45,284 bases of DNA from Anabaena azotica FACHB-119 (GCF_014697625.1 NZ_JACJSG010000059.1:1-45284); one strand, 5' to 3'; shown: positions 1 to 8,611, numbered from the stretch's first letter. Made by a program: numbers and translations. The notes: generated by a model from the sequence alone, not told the origin.

Positions 1-110
1 CCCACAGAGAGTATTTCTCTGGAAGAATAACTGTAAAAGGCGAAGAGGCACGGCTTTAGCCTGCCTCGTAGCAACAGTTTGAATCACCGTGGCTTTAGCC
101 CGGTGAGAGT
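1..110. repeat. Two adjacent GGCTTTAGCC palindromes
   Basis: Two short hairpins lie at about 46-66 and 86-106. Both have the core GGC-TTTA-GCC, but the flanking stem bases differ (AGGCA/TGCCT in one, CACCG/CGGTG in the other) while staying complementary. Part of the second reappears inverted downstream of ppsA (6441-6455). This looks like a REP-like palindromic repeat family; no gene is seen. Confidence 0.55.
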
Positions 111-111
111 C

Positions 112-237
112 AAGCCCAAACTGATTATTAATTTGTTTAAATTCGTCCACATCGACATAAGCTAATGTTAAAGGGTCTTGATGTCTCAGTGACTTTTCAA
201 TCTCATGATTGACTATATCTAAAAAAACTTCTATTGT
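112..237 (-). pseudogene. GGDEF-domain (diguanylate cyclase) fragment
   Basis: On the minus strand, positions 237 down to about 112 read as an uninterrupted stretch ending in DPLTLAYVDVDEFKQINN and then QFG. This is the first beta-strand and metal-binding Asp region that opens a GGDEF domain, ahead of the GGDEF signature itself. Just upstream in that frame is a stop codon (238-240). Just after QFG the similarity is lost as the frame enters the palindromic repeats at 1-110. No start, signature motif or remaining domain is seen. I infer a truncated remnant of a diguanylate cyclase gene, probably broken by the repeat insertion. Confidence 0.6.
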
Positions 238-240
238 TTA

Positions 241-665
241 AACCTATTAGATCATCTGTTCTAGCTAATTTCTCTAAGTTTTTTTAATGTAGCTCTTAGT
301 TGATAAAGCTGATGATTAACAAATAACAAGAAAGTTAACATTAGCAGTGCATTTCAATTATGGGGTGGGGAATATGGCGATCGCTATATTCACGACTTGG
401 CAGGCTTCATCTTTTAATAGATATTTATGTATTTGCACGTATTTGGTCAAAAATTCACAATTCCTTTACCTAAATCAATAAATTTAATGAGAAGATATAC
501 TGAAAGCTAATTTGTGAAAAGGATATTAAGGATATACCATTACTTTACTTAGTAAGGTCTTAAGTCAGTGAATACTGATTTTTATTGACTAAAATCCTTA
601 AAAACTTCATAAAACTATTAGTTTAGTTTATGAATTAGCTCTGAATTTTTACCTTTAAAAAAATA
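241..665. other. AT-rich spacer upstream of hpsE-like gene
   Basis: The stretch is AT-rich and holds no convincing reading frame. It presumably contains the promoter for the glycosyltransferase gene at 666. I could not assign a specific -35/-10 pair or a strong Shine-Dalgarno sequence. Confidence 0.4.
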
Positions 666-1628
666 ATGCTTGATTTTACTGTCGCTATATGCACTTACAA
701 CGGTGCTGCTCGTTTACCTCTGGTTTTAGATAAACTCAAAGAGCAAATTCATACAGAAAACTTTCAATGGGAAATTATTGTTATCGACAATAACAGTACA
801 GATAACACATCACAAATTATATTTGACTATCAAGCCAATTGGCCATTATCCTGCTCTCTTAATTATTTCTTTGAGCCAAAGCAAGGGTTAGCCTATGCTC
901 GACAATGTGCAGTAGAAAAAGCCACAGGAAAATTAATCGGATTTCTGGATGATGATAATCTACCAGATGCTAATTGGGTGGCATCTGCTTATGATTTTGG
1001 TTGTAAACATCCTCATGCTGGAGCATATGGTGGTCGCATCCTCGCTAACTTTGAAAAGAACCCTCCTAAAGACTTTAAAAGAATATCATTATTCCTGGCG
1101 TTGATTGATCGTGGAGGAAATGCTCATATTTATGAGCGTTCTAAAGGTGTACTGCCGCCAGCCGCAGGATTAGTAGTTCGTAGAGAAGTATGGTTAAAAA
1201 ATGTACCCAGCAAACTATTTCTAGTAGGCAGAGTTAACAAATCTATGCTGGCTAGTGAAGATTTAGAAGCACTAGTATATATTCAAAATGCTGGTTGGGA
1301 AATTTGGTATAATCCCAATATGCTGATGTATCATCAAATACCAAATTGGCGATTAGAAAGACAATATCTCATATCCTTAGTACGTGGTATTGGATTAGCT
1401 AGACATCATATTCGGATGCTTCGTTTGCAAGTCTGGCAAAGACCTTTATTTAGCATTATCTATCTAATTAATGATATCAGGCGTTTACTAATTCATTTAT
1501 GGAAGTATAAAGGAGACATCAAGAATAATCTAATTGCTAGTTGTGAATGGGAATTTCTCTTCAGTAGTCTTATTAGCCCATTTTACATTTTATGGATACA
1601 TAAAAATCAGCAAGAAAGGTATTCTTAA
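666..1628 (+). CDS. hpsE: Family 2 glycosyltransferase, HpsE-like
   Basis: This 320-residue protein is a GT-A fold, family 2 glycosyltransferase. The N-terminus has the nucleotide-sugar start motif VAICTYNG (about residues 6-13), then IVIDNNSTDNT (38-48), a FLDDDN metal-binding DxD-type motif near residue 94, and a GED-like ASEDLEA segment near 200. There is no signal peptide; hydrophobic stretches near the C-terminus could attach it to the inner membrane. The overall pattern matches the cyanobacterial HpsE family, which is needed for hormogonium polysaccharide in Nostoc punctiforme. The next gene, a pyruvyl transferase, also suits exopolysaccharide assembly. The symbol rests on family resemblance only; the sugar donor is unknown. 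No strong ribosome site precedes the ATG. Confidence 0.8.
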   Translation: MLDFTVAICTYNGAARLPLVLDKLKEQIHTENFQWEIIVIDNNSTDNTSQIIFDYQANWPLSCSLNYFFEPKQGLAYARQCAVEKATGKLIGFLDDDNLPDANWVASAYDFGCKHPHAGAYGGRILANFEKNPPKDFKRISLFLALIDRGGNAHIYERSKGVLPPAAGLVVRREVWLKNVPSKLFLVGRVNKSMLASEDLEALVYIQNAGWEIWYNPNMLMYHQIPNWRLERQYLISLVRGIGLARHHIRMLRLQVWQRPLFSIIYLINDIRRLLIHLWKYKGDIKNNLIASCEWEFLFSSLISPFYILWIHKNQQERYS

Positions 1629-1801
1629 TCAAGTGTCTTGTTCAAATTACTGGCAGAATTTAAGATTGAGTAAAAAGACTGGTTGAATATATCAGTCTTA
1701 CTTTTGACAGGCGAAAAATAGCGTATAATTTGAGTTAACATCTGCAAGGTGGGTGTCATCTACTATAGATACAAAATTAATCTAAGATCAAGGCTTAAAA
1801 G

Positions 1802-2896
1802 ATGAAAACTGTCTCCAGCGCAGAACAAATTAGAGAGTCGCTACACCATGCTTTAGGAAAGATAGAAAGCTTTAAAACCTGTGCATTACTGGATTATCCT
1901 TCTCATCCTAATATTGGTGATCACTTAATATGGCTTGGCGGTGTAATCTATCTGACCAATGTCATGAAAACAGAAATTAAATATACTTGCAGTATGTATA
2001 ACTTTTCTGCAAGCACCCTAGAAAAAAACATTGGTAAATCACCTATAGTGTTTCATGGAGGCGGCAATTTAGGAGATTTATGGAGCGAACAGCAGAAATT
2101 TAGAGAAAATGTCATATCTAAGTACCGCGATCGCCCAATCATTATCTTACCCCAAAGTATATATTTTAAAAATCAAAATAATTTAGAGAAAACGGCAGAA
2201 ATATTTAATTCTCATCCTGATTTAACCATATTTGTTCGTGATGATTACAGCTATAAAATAGCTAGCGGAGCCTTTGATAAATGCCGAGTAATTAAAGCAC
2301 CTGACATGGCTTTGCATATGACCGATTTACAAGATATTTTAGATATTAAAAATCCCCAAGAATCAATACTATATCTTTGTAGGAAAGATAGAGAAATTAA
2401 TGAAACACAATTAGAAAATAGTTTTGATATACCTAATTTAGTAGTTGAAGATTGGATTACATATCAGTGGAAATTTGGTCATCATAAAAATAAAATGGCG
2501 CAGTATCTTGCTAATATGTATAGAGAGGTATGGCAAAGAGGATTAGCTACTCCTCATGAATGGATTTCTAGACAAAAATGGCAAAATTCCTATCCATACG
2601 AAGTTAATTTTAATCATGTATATCAACCCTCTATACATAAACTATCATGGGGTTTGATGCACAGTGGAGTTTATCAGTTAAAGCAGCATAAGCTGGTGAT
2701 CACCAACCGCTTACACGCACATATCATCTGTGTACTTTTCAAGATACCTCATATCTTTTTACCAAACAGTTATTACAAAAATGAGGCTTTCTACGAGGCT
2801 TGGACAAAAGAAATTCCATATTGTAAATTTATTAAAGATATTTCTCAAGTAAAAGTTGCTGTACAAGAGCTATTACTATCTGCAAAAATACTTTGA
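1802..2896 (+). CDS. Polysaccharide pyruvyl transferase family protein
   Basis: The 364-residue product resembles the PS_pyruv_trans family (CsaB/ExoV/PssM-like), which adds ketal-linked pyruvate from PEP to sugars of surface polysaccharides. Visible family signs are the N-terminal HPNIGDHLIWLG segment (about 35-46), the glycine-rich HGGGNLGDLW loop (near 85-94), and the C-terminal NRLHAHIICVLFKIPHIFLPN segment, in which the RLHAHI motif is typical. It lies 173 bp after the HpsE-like gene on the same strand, so both may belong to one polysaccharide locus. No membrane segment or signal peptide is apparent, which fits a cytosolic enzyme. The acceptor sugar cannot be told from the sequence. Confidence 0.8.
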   Translation: MKTVSSAEQIRESLHHALGKIESFKTCALLDYPSHPNIGDHLIWLGGVIYLTNVMKTEIKYTCSMYNFSASTLEKNIGKSPIVFHGGGNLGDLWSEQQKFRENVISKYRDRPIIILPQSIYFKNQNNLEKTAEIFNSHPDLTIFVRDDYSYKIASGAFDKCRVIKAPDMALHMTDLQDILDIKNPQESILYLCRKDREINETQLENSFDIPNLVVEDWITYQWKFGHHKNKMAQYLANMYREVWQRGLATPHEWISRQKWQNSYPYEVNFNHVYQPSIHKLSWGLMHSGVYQLKQHKLVITNRLHAHIICVLFKIPHIFLPNSYYKNEAFYEAWTKEIPYCKFIKDISQVKVAVQELLLSAKIL

Positions 2897-3013
2897 TACT
2901 CCTGTTCTAAAATCCATTTACCCATAGAAAAGGTAACAGCTTCTAATTCAAAATCTAAGGTTTATACATAATTTTTAAAATACTCACATCTTGCACCTTC
3001 TCAATAAGCAGGT

Positions 3014-3030
3014 GGTGGGCAATGCCCACC
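3014..3030. terminator. Small hairpin abutting the fosA-like stop codon
   Basis: GGTGGGC-AAT-GCCCACC forms a 7-bp GC-rich stem that ends one base before the stop codon of the minus-strand gene at 3031. It lies between convergent genes and may end transcription from either side. It lacks a long T-run, and it may equally be a piece of a dispersed repeat. Confidence 0.4.
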
Positions 3031-3567
3031 CTACGAAATAATAAGGTTTTTGGGCTTCGATTTTCGAGTGGAAGGTAATGGTGCAAGATATAAGAATAGA
3101 ACCATTCTATCATTTGCGTTTAAATACGTATCATACTTTGGTGTTAAATTGCAATTTTTATCAAAAAACTCCATCCCTTCATAGGGTGCTTTTTTAGTAG
3201 CCGCAAGTCGAGATTGGAGATCACCCACATGAAGTTCTAACTTGTGGTTATCTGGGTCGAGAATATACATTGAATCGCCTTCACTCGTATTTGTTTTCCA
3301 TTGTTTAACACCCAAATTTATCAGGCGATCGCTATATTCCTGAAATTTATCCTCTGGTACACTGAAAGCAATGTGACTATACTCTTGTAGCGGACTTGTA
3401 CTTGTTTGTGGATCTAAAGATAGACACAACCAAATATTATCAGCTAGCAAATAAGCACCCCTTTGCCATTTAGCGATCGCTTTGCAACCTAAAATGTCTG
3501 TGTAAAATGCGAAAGATTTTTCTAGGTCGCAAACAGATAAGGTAATGTGGTTAATACCTGTAATCAT
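3031..3567 (-). CDS. FosA-type fosfomycin glutathione transferase (VOC fold) with extended C-terminus
   Basis: Residues 1-134 match the FosA family of vicinal-oxygen-chelate enzymes, which open the epoxide of fosfomycin with glutathione using Mn and K ions. The metal ligands are in place: His7 (INHITL), His65 (YSHIAF) and Glu111 (KLELHVGDL). Thr9, the potassium-loop segment NTSEGDS and Arg120 are also present, so the enzyme looks intact. FosA proteins usually end near residue 135. This one runs on for about 44 residues, rich in Lys, Asn and Leu, with no similarity I recognise; the reading frame may have lost its original stop. Whether it handles fosfomycin in a cyanobacterium or another epoxide is unknown. 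Confidence 0.8.
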   Translation of the reverse strand: MITGINHITLSVCDLEKSFAFYTDILGCKAIAKWQRGAYLLADNIWLCLSLDPQTSTSPLQEYSHIAFSVPEDKFQEYSDRLINLGVKQWKTNTSEGDSMYILDPDNHKLELHVGDLQSRLAATKKAPYEGMEFFDKNCNLTPKYDTYLNANDRMVLFLYLAPLPSTRKSKPKNLIIS

Positions 3568-3938
3568 TTTTTTATCCTATAAATAATACAAAACCTTAAA
3601 TTATGTAACAAACTTTTAAAATAAACATCTCTCAGCAGAGGTAAATTTGTTGTAGCTGCCAGATGTTTACCACCGAAGAATCAGATATATCTTGAATTAT
3701 TTACAACAGATTTACACAATTTCTATAATTTTGGTTTGTTGAGAATCATGAATAGATAGCATAAGAAACCAAAACCGAGTTTTTTTTGCTATCGTGATCC
3801 CAACGGAATTATTAAGTATACAGCGAAGATGAAAATACGAGTCTTAGCAGATATTTACCTGTGATTGGCAAAATAACAAAAATAAATCCCAAAAAGTTTA
3901 ATTCTTAATAAACAGAGCATTAATAGGGGGTAATACTG
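3568..3938. other. Divergent promoter region between fosA-like gene and ppsA
   Basis: This 371-bp AT-rich spacer separates two divergent genes and must carry promoters for both. A purine-rich AGGGGG lies about 9 bases before the ppsA ATG and is a good ribosome site. I see no other defined element. Confidence 0.5.
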
Positions 3939-6425
3939 ATGGTGACAGTATCTCAAAACACTTTTACACAATTATCTAAAGAGAAATCGCTAGTTCTCTG
4001 GTTTGATGAGGTTGGTATTAAAGATATTGGCTTAGTGGGGGGGAAAAATGCTTCATTAGGAGAAATGATTCAGCAGTTGACACCAAAAGGCGTGAACGTA
4101 CCGACAGGATTCGCCACAACAGCCTATGCTTATCGTTATTTCATCCAATCGGCTGGGTTAGAAGCCAAATTGCGGGAATTGTTTGCGGACTTGGATGTGG
4201 AAGATGTGACAAACTTGCAAGAACGGGGACTAAAAGCGCGATCGCTCCTCATGCACACCCCATTTCCCTTAGAATTACAAGCAGCGATCGCCACAGCCTA
4301 CCGCAGCCTGTGTGACCAGTACAACCCCGATACAGATGTCGCCGTCCGTTCCAGCGCCACCGCCGAAGACCTCCCCGATGCAAGTTTTGCTGGACAGCAA
4401 GAAACCTATCTCAACGTAGTCGGTGTAGATGAAGTATTAACAGCTTGTCATAAATGCTTCGCTTCCCTATTTACAGACCGCGCCATTTCCTATCGTCACA
4501 CCAAAGGGTTCGACCATTTTAGCGTCGCCTTAGCCGTAGGTGTACAGAAAATGGTACGTTCTGACCTCGCCACCTCTGGAGTCATGTTTTCCATTGACAC
4601 AGAGACAGGCTTTAAAGATGCAGCATTAATTACAGCCGCCTATGGTTTAGGTGAAAACGTTGTTCAAGGTGCAGTAAATCCAGATGAATATTATGTTTTC
4701 AAACCAACATTAAAAGCAGGTTTTAAACCAATTCTTGATAAAAAATTGGGCAGCAAAGAATTAAGAATGGTCTATGACCAAGGTTCCCAATCAACTAAAA
4801 ATGAACCTGTATCAATCCCAGAACAAAATAAATTTGCTCTCAGTGATGAAGAGATATTACAACTAGCCCATTGGGCTTGTTTAATAGAAGACCATTATTC
4901 CCAAGCCCACAATAGCTATACCCCAATGGATATTGAATGGGCAAAAGATGGGATTACTAACCAACTTTTTGTAGTCCAAGCACGTCCCGAAACCGTCCAG
5001 TCGCAGAAGAATGGTAACGTGTTGCGGAGTTATCGGTTAGGACAGGGGACAGGGGACAGGGAACAGGGGACAGGGAACTTACTTACTCCTCATTCCCTAC
5101 TCCCCCTTGTGACTGGACGTGCTATTGGTGAAGCGATTAGCCAAGGGAAAGCAAGGGTCATTTTAGACCCTAAACAAATAGCACAATTCCAAGCTGGGGA
5201 AGTTTTGGTGACAGAGAGAACTGACCCCGACTGGGAACCAATTATGAAACGTGCTAGTGCCATTATTACTAATTCTGGTGGTCGTACCTGTCATGCCGCA
5301 ATTATTGCACGGGAATTGGGTGTGCCGGCGATCGTTGGCTGTGGTAACGCTACGCAAGTGTTAACCACTGGTCAAGAGGTGACGGTTTCTTGTGCGGAAG
5401 GGGAAGAGGGGAAGGTTTATCCAGGGTTATTACCTTTCGAGGTCGAAGAAATAGCTTTGGAGAACTTACCCCGCACCCGTACCCAAATCTTGATGAACGT
5501 GGGAAATCCCCAAGAAGCCTTTAGTTTATCTGCTATTCCTAACGATGGTGTTGGTTTAGCACGTACAGAGTTTATCATTGCTAATCAAATCCAAGTTCAT
5601 CCTTTGGCGTTGATACATTATGACAAATTGAAGGATGTAGAAGAAAAGGCTAAAGTTACGGCAATTACAGCCATGTATGATGATAAACCCCAGTATTTTG
5701 TCGATAAATTAGCCCAAGGTGTGGGGAGAATTGCGGCGGCTTTTTATCCCAGACCTGTGATTGTGCGAATGTCAGATTTTAAGAGTAATGAATATCGCAA
5801 TCTTGCTGGCGGGTCACAGTTTGAACCAGAAGAGGAAAACCCGATGCTTGGTTGGCGGGGGGCTGCACGTTACTATGATGCTGGTTATAGAGAAGGCTTT
5901 GCTTTAGAATGTCATGCTATCAAGCGAGTACGGGATGAGATGGGTTTAACTAACGTCATTCCCATGATTCCTTTCTGTCGCACACCAGAGGAAGGACGCT
6001 TGGTTTTAGCCCAGATGGCGCAACATGGTTTGCAACAAGGTGTTAATGACTTACAGGTTTATGTCATGTGTGAGTTACCAAGTAATGTCATCTTAGCTGA
6101 ACAGTTCGCTGAGGTGTTTGACGGCTTTTCCATTGGTTCCAATGACCTGACTCAGTTAACACTGGGGTTAGATAGAGATTCGGCTTTGGTAGCCAGATTA
6201 TTTGACGAACGTAGCCCGGCTGTGAAACAAATGGTGAAAATGGCGATCGCATCTGCCAAAAAACAGCACCGCAAAATCGGTATCTGCGGACAAGCACCCA
6301 GCGATTATCCAGAATTTGCCCAGTTTTTAGTAGAAGAAGGCATCGACTCTATTAGTCTTAATCCTGACTCTGTATTAAAGACGATGTTGGAAATAGCCAA
6401 GGTAGAACAACAAATGTCAAGTTAA
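3939..6425 (+). CDS. ppsA: Phosphoenolpyruvate synthase, with in-frame repeat insertion
   Basis: This 828-residue protein is a pyruvate, water dikinase: pyruvate + ATP + water to PEP + AMP + phosphate. The N-terminal ATP-grasp domain starts with GLVGGKNASLGEM and contains VAVRSSATAEDLPDASFAGQ. The swivelling phosphohistidine domain has GGRTCHAAIIARELG, with the catalytic His at 452. The C-terminal PEP/pyruvate barrel ends with GSNDLTQLTLGLDRD and GICGQAPSDYPE, which carries the catalytic Cys. Between the first two domains, residues about 368-391 read as a Gly/Thr/Gln-rich, then Leu/Pro-rich segment. Its DNA (5041-5110) is a tandem ACAGGGG-type repeat. Removing it would join YRLGQGT to LVTGRAIGE, the usual family sequence. 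The start is supported by AGGGGG upstream. Confidence 0.95.
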   Translation: MVTVSQNTFTQLSKEKSLVLWFDEVGIKDIGLVGGKNASLGEMIQQLTPKGVNVPTGFATTAYAYRYFIQSAGLEAKLRELFADLDVEDVTNLQERGLKARSLLMHTPFPLELQAAIATAYRSLCDQYNPDTDVAVRSSATAEDLPDASFAGQQETYLNVVGVDEVLTACHKCFASLFTDRAISYRHTKGFDHFSVALAVGVQKMVRSDLATSGVMFSIDTETGFKDAALITAAYGLGENVVQGAVNPDEYYVFKPTLKAGFKPILDKKLGSKELRMVYDQGSQSTKNEPVSIPEQNKFALSDEEILQLAHWACLIEDHYSQAHNSYTPMDIEWAKDGITNQLFVVQARPETVQSQKNGNVLRSYRLGQGTGDREQGTGNLLTPHSLLPLVTGRAIGEAISQGKARVILDPKQIAQFQAGEVLVTERTDPDWEPIMKRASAIITNSGGRTCHAAIIARELGVPAIVGCGNATQVLTTGQEVTVSCAEGEEGKVYPGLLPFEVEEIALENLPRTRTQILMNVGNPQEAFSLSAIPNDGVGLARTEFIIANQIQVHPLALIHYDKLKDVEEKAKVTAITAMYDDKPQYFVDKLAQGVGRIAAAFYPRPVIVRMSDFKSNEYRNLAGGSQFEPEEENPMLGWRGAARYYDAGYREGFALECHAIKRVRDEMGLTNVIPMIPFCRTPEEGRLVLAQMAQHGLQQGVNDLQVYVMCELPSNVILAEQFAEVFDGFSIGSNDLTQLTLGLDRDSALVARLFDERSPAVKQMVKMAIASAKKQHRKIGICGQAPSDYPEFAQFLVEEGIDSISLNPDSVLKTMLEIAKVEQQMSS
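5041..5110. repeat. Tandem ACAGGGG-type repeat inside ppsA
   Basis: About 37 bases of repeated GGGACAGG-like units are followed by a pyrimidine-rich stretch (TTACTCCTCATTCCCTACTCC). Together they stay in frame within ppsA and encode a linker insertion. The same repeat, inverted as CACCTGTCCCCTGTC units, occurs in a spacer at about 42166-42191, so this is a dispersed element rather than ppsA-specific sequence. Confidence 0.75.
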
Positions 6426-6435
6426 CACACAATAC

Positions 6436-6527
6436 AGTAGCGTCACCGGGCTAAAATATTGCACCAATAAACTATACATATCAACAGTATAAGAAATTCA
6501 TGCAAGAAATTAGTCTGGTGACACTAA
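6436..6527. repeat. Element with GTCACC...GGTGAC inverted ends downstream of ppsA
   Basis: The left end reads GCGTCACCGGGCTAAAAT (from 6440) and the right end reads AATTAGTCTGGTGACAC (to 6524). These pair as GTCACCGGGCTAA with TTAGTCTGGTGAC, using two G-T type pairs. The subterminal TAAAAT...TGCA is shared with the three elements at 24172-24585. It begins 10 bp after the ppsA stop and could serve as a terminator. Confidence 0.6.
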
Positions 6528-6554
6528 CAAATTGTCTATAATGACAGTAAGAAA

Positions 6555-6881
6555 CTACATCCTTGCCAAAGCTGCAACTTTGGATAGTTTGTCTTTACCT
6601 AAACCTTCAAGTTCTTGCAGATGCAGCCAACCATCTTTAACTAATCCAGCGAAGACGAACAGCAAAGCTGAGTATTGGTAATTATATTTACCCTCAATTT
6701 CGTGCCTTCTAGCACTTAAAAAATCATGTAATTGCCAAAGATCGTTCAACTCTTGGAGCGAACAAACCTCCTGTTGAACTTGTTTTAGTAAAGCCTCAAT
6801 CTCTCGCTTATAGGCTTGATCAAAGGCAGTCTTGGCTATATTTTTCTCGATATCAGTCCACTCAGCTTCACTCACTTGCAT
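6555..6881 (-). CDS. frp: Fluorescence recovery protein (FRP)
   Basis: FRP binds the C-terminal domain of photoactivated OCP and speeds its return to the inactive orange form, ending phycobilisome quenching. This 108-residue protein has the family's usual length. It contains the conserved block DLWQLHDFLSARRHEIEGKY (about 47-66), which includes the Trp, Asp and Arg/His residues reported as important in Synechocystis FRP. A C-terminal helix ends in KVAALARM, where Synechocystis has a similar KIKALARL ending. It is predicted soluble and helical, without a signal peptide. It lies 149 bp downstream of ocp on the same strand, the usual arrangement for OCP1-type loci. Confidence 0.93.
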   Translation of the reverse strand: MQVSEAEWTDIEKNIAKTAFDQAYKREIEALLKQVQQEVCSLQELNDLWQLHDFLSARRHEIEGKYNYQYSALLFVFAGLVKDGWLHLQELEGLGKDKLSKVAALARM

Positions 6882-7030
6882 GATCCAATCTAAAATTTGT
6901 TATTAATTGGTTAGGATTTTTTGCTTAGGATAATTGAGCGCCCTTGATTAAAAGAGCGCTCAGTGCGATGGGCTGCGCCCCGCCGTAGGCGATCGCTAGC
7001 TATTTAGTTACTGGAAATTACCTTATTTCC
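6882..7030 (-). other. ocp-frp spacer with GAGCGC hairpin
   Basis: The spacer holds the inverted repeat GAGCGC...GCGCTC (about 6936-6960) with a 14-base AT-rich loop, then a GC-rich stretch ending in GGCGATCGC. The hairpin lies between ocp and frp on their coding strand. It could weaken read-through or protect the ocp mRNA end; frp may also have its own promoter here. Confidence 0.4.
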
Positions 7031-7990
7031 CTAACGAACCAAGTTCAACAGTTCTTTGGGAGAGGCTAGCAAGTCAATGGCTACAAAGAAGATTTTACCT
7101 TCAGGGTTGATCAGGAACCGCCAAGCCATGTTCATACCTACTGCAGCACCAAACCAAGGAGTCTGAACTTTACCTGTCACTTTCACCTGAGTGTAACCAT
7201 CCTCGGCGGGTTCAGCTACACCGCGCTCTGGGAGCAAATTGAGGTTCTGACACTCTTCGCGGAAGAACCGCAGAATTGCATCTTTGCCAACAATTGGTCT
7301 TTGGAAAGGAGGTTGTAAAGCCCCGTCTTCCACAAACAACTTGATCAGTTCATCAAAGTCGTTAGCGTTCAAGTTGTTCATGTAATTCAACACGGTGGAA
7401 TTGTTAATCCCCTCGATTTTGACTTGATTGCGCTGGGAAATATCTTTAGGTGCAACGACTGGTTCAGAAATTCTAGTGTAACCGCCTAATTTACCTGCAT
7501 CATACCCCATATCTACAACAGAGCTTCTCAAGACGGTAATCTGTTGTCCTTGATCAAGAGTTTTCAATGTTTCTAATACTGCATTAGCATTGGCTGAAAG
7601 CTGATAACCAGCAGGAATTGGTGCAACAACGCCTTGCTCCATCCATTCACCAAGTTGATTCCAAAAGCCTAGTTTGATGTTAGCCGACCATGTAGCATAG
7701 GTACGACAAATAGGCGTATCTGTATGGTTTGCTAGATCGCACATCACCTGAGTTTGCTCCTCAAAGGTCATTTGCTTGATCTCATTCAGGATTGCTTCTG
7801 CAAACTGCATACTGGCTGCACCAGGAGCAGCCACTGTAACGGTTTTACCCATCTCTAAGAAAGCGAACCATGTCCACGCCAGTTGATCCTCAGCACTCAG
7901 TTGGTTGAATCGTGCAATCAAAGCTGGCACAGCATCCGCCTGTAGTGTGTTAGGAAAAATCCGACGAGCGGAATCGATACTAATTGCCAT
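7031..7990 (-). CDS. ocp: Orange carotenoid protein (OCP)
   Basis: OCP is the water-soluble keto-carotenoid photoreceptor that docks on the phycobilisome core under strong blue light and dissipates its energy as heat. At 319 residues it is full length. The N-terminal helical carotenoid domain (about 15-165) has aromatic residues at 41-42, 101 and 110. Arg155, which forms the interdomain salt bridge, is present; its partner Glu is at about 246. The C-terminal NTF2-like domain (about 195-319) has Tyr203 and Trp290, matching the two residues that hydrogen-bond the carotenoid keto group (201 and 288 in Synechocystis; the two-residue shift comes from the linker). With frp next to it, this is an OCP1-type system. 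Confidence 0.96.
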   Translation of the reverse strand: MAISIDSARRIFPNTLQADAVPALIARFNQLSAEDQLAWTWFAFLEMGKTVTVAAPGAASMQFAEAILNEIKQMTFEEQTQVMCDLANHTDTPICRTYATWSANIKLGFWNQLGEWMEQGVVAPIPAGYQLSANANAVLETLKTLDQGQQITVLRSSVVDMGYDAGKLGGYTRISEPVVAPKDISQRNQVKIEGINNSTVLNYMNNLNANDFDELIKLFVEDGALQPPFQRPIVGKDAILRFFREECQNLNLLPERGVAEPAEDGYTQVKVTGKVQTPWFGAAVGMNMAWRFLINPEGKIFFVAIDLLASPKELLNLVR

Positions 7991-8221
7991 ACAGAGGGCT
8001 ACCTTGCGAAGTTTTTACCTGAGAAAAGGCGAAGCAAAAGGTCTTTGAAGATACATTTTTGCTCCTGTGTTTAAAGTATCACAAAAGTTTGCATAATTTA
8101 AACAAAGTTTACATTTTTCAGTAATTTGACTTTGTTAAGGGCTGTGATCCATTAGGAATCTACTTTACAGGGATAGTTCAAAATATGAGCGACATAGTAA
8201 ATTATAAGAGTTTAGTTACAT

Positions 8222-8375
8222 TTATTGACAGATGAAGGTAAATATTAAGCTGTAGGGTGTGTGACGCTACAGAAAATATTTGAACGTAGTCACCAGACTT
8301 GTAGCGTCACGCACCAACCACCAATTGTGACACTTGCGTAAGTCCTGTTATTGACAGATGAAGGTAAATATTAAG
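8222..8375. repeat. 28-bp direct repeats flanking a truncated family-A MITE
   Basis: An identical 28-bp sequence beginning TTATTGACAGATGAAGG occurs at 8222-8249 and at 8348-8375. Between them lies a sequence with inverted GTAGGGTGTGTGACGCTAC and GTAGCGTCACGCACC. It ends in ACACTTGCGTAAGTCCT, the right end shared by the elements at 35385, 37067 and 40906. The left end is missing. Confidence 0.7.
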
Positions 8376-8611
8376 TTATCTCACGGTTAAAACAGTTATC
8401 AGTTATCAGTTATCAGTTATCAGCCTGACGGCGTATGGTGGGGGATAAACAAGGGCCATCCTACGCCTTCCACCAATTGATGTGGTGTTTCACCAACGTA
8501 TTTAACTGATAACTGTTTACTGTTCACTGTTGAGGTGGCAAAGTGGGCAATAGAAGCATAACAAGCTATGGTGATATACGGATTTAATTGCTATCCTCTT
8601 TGTTGATCAAT

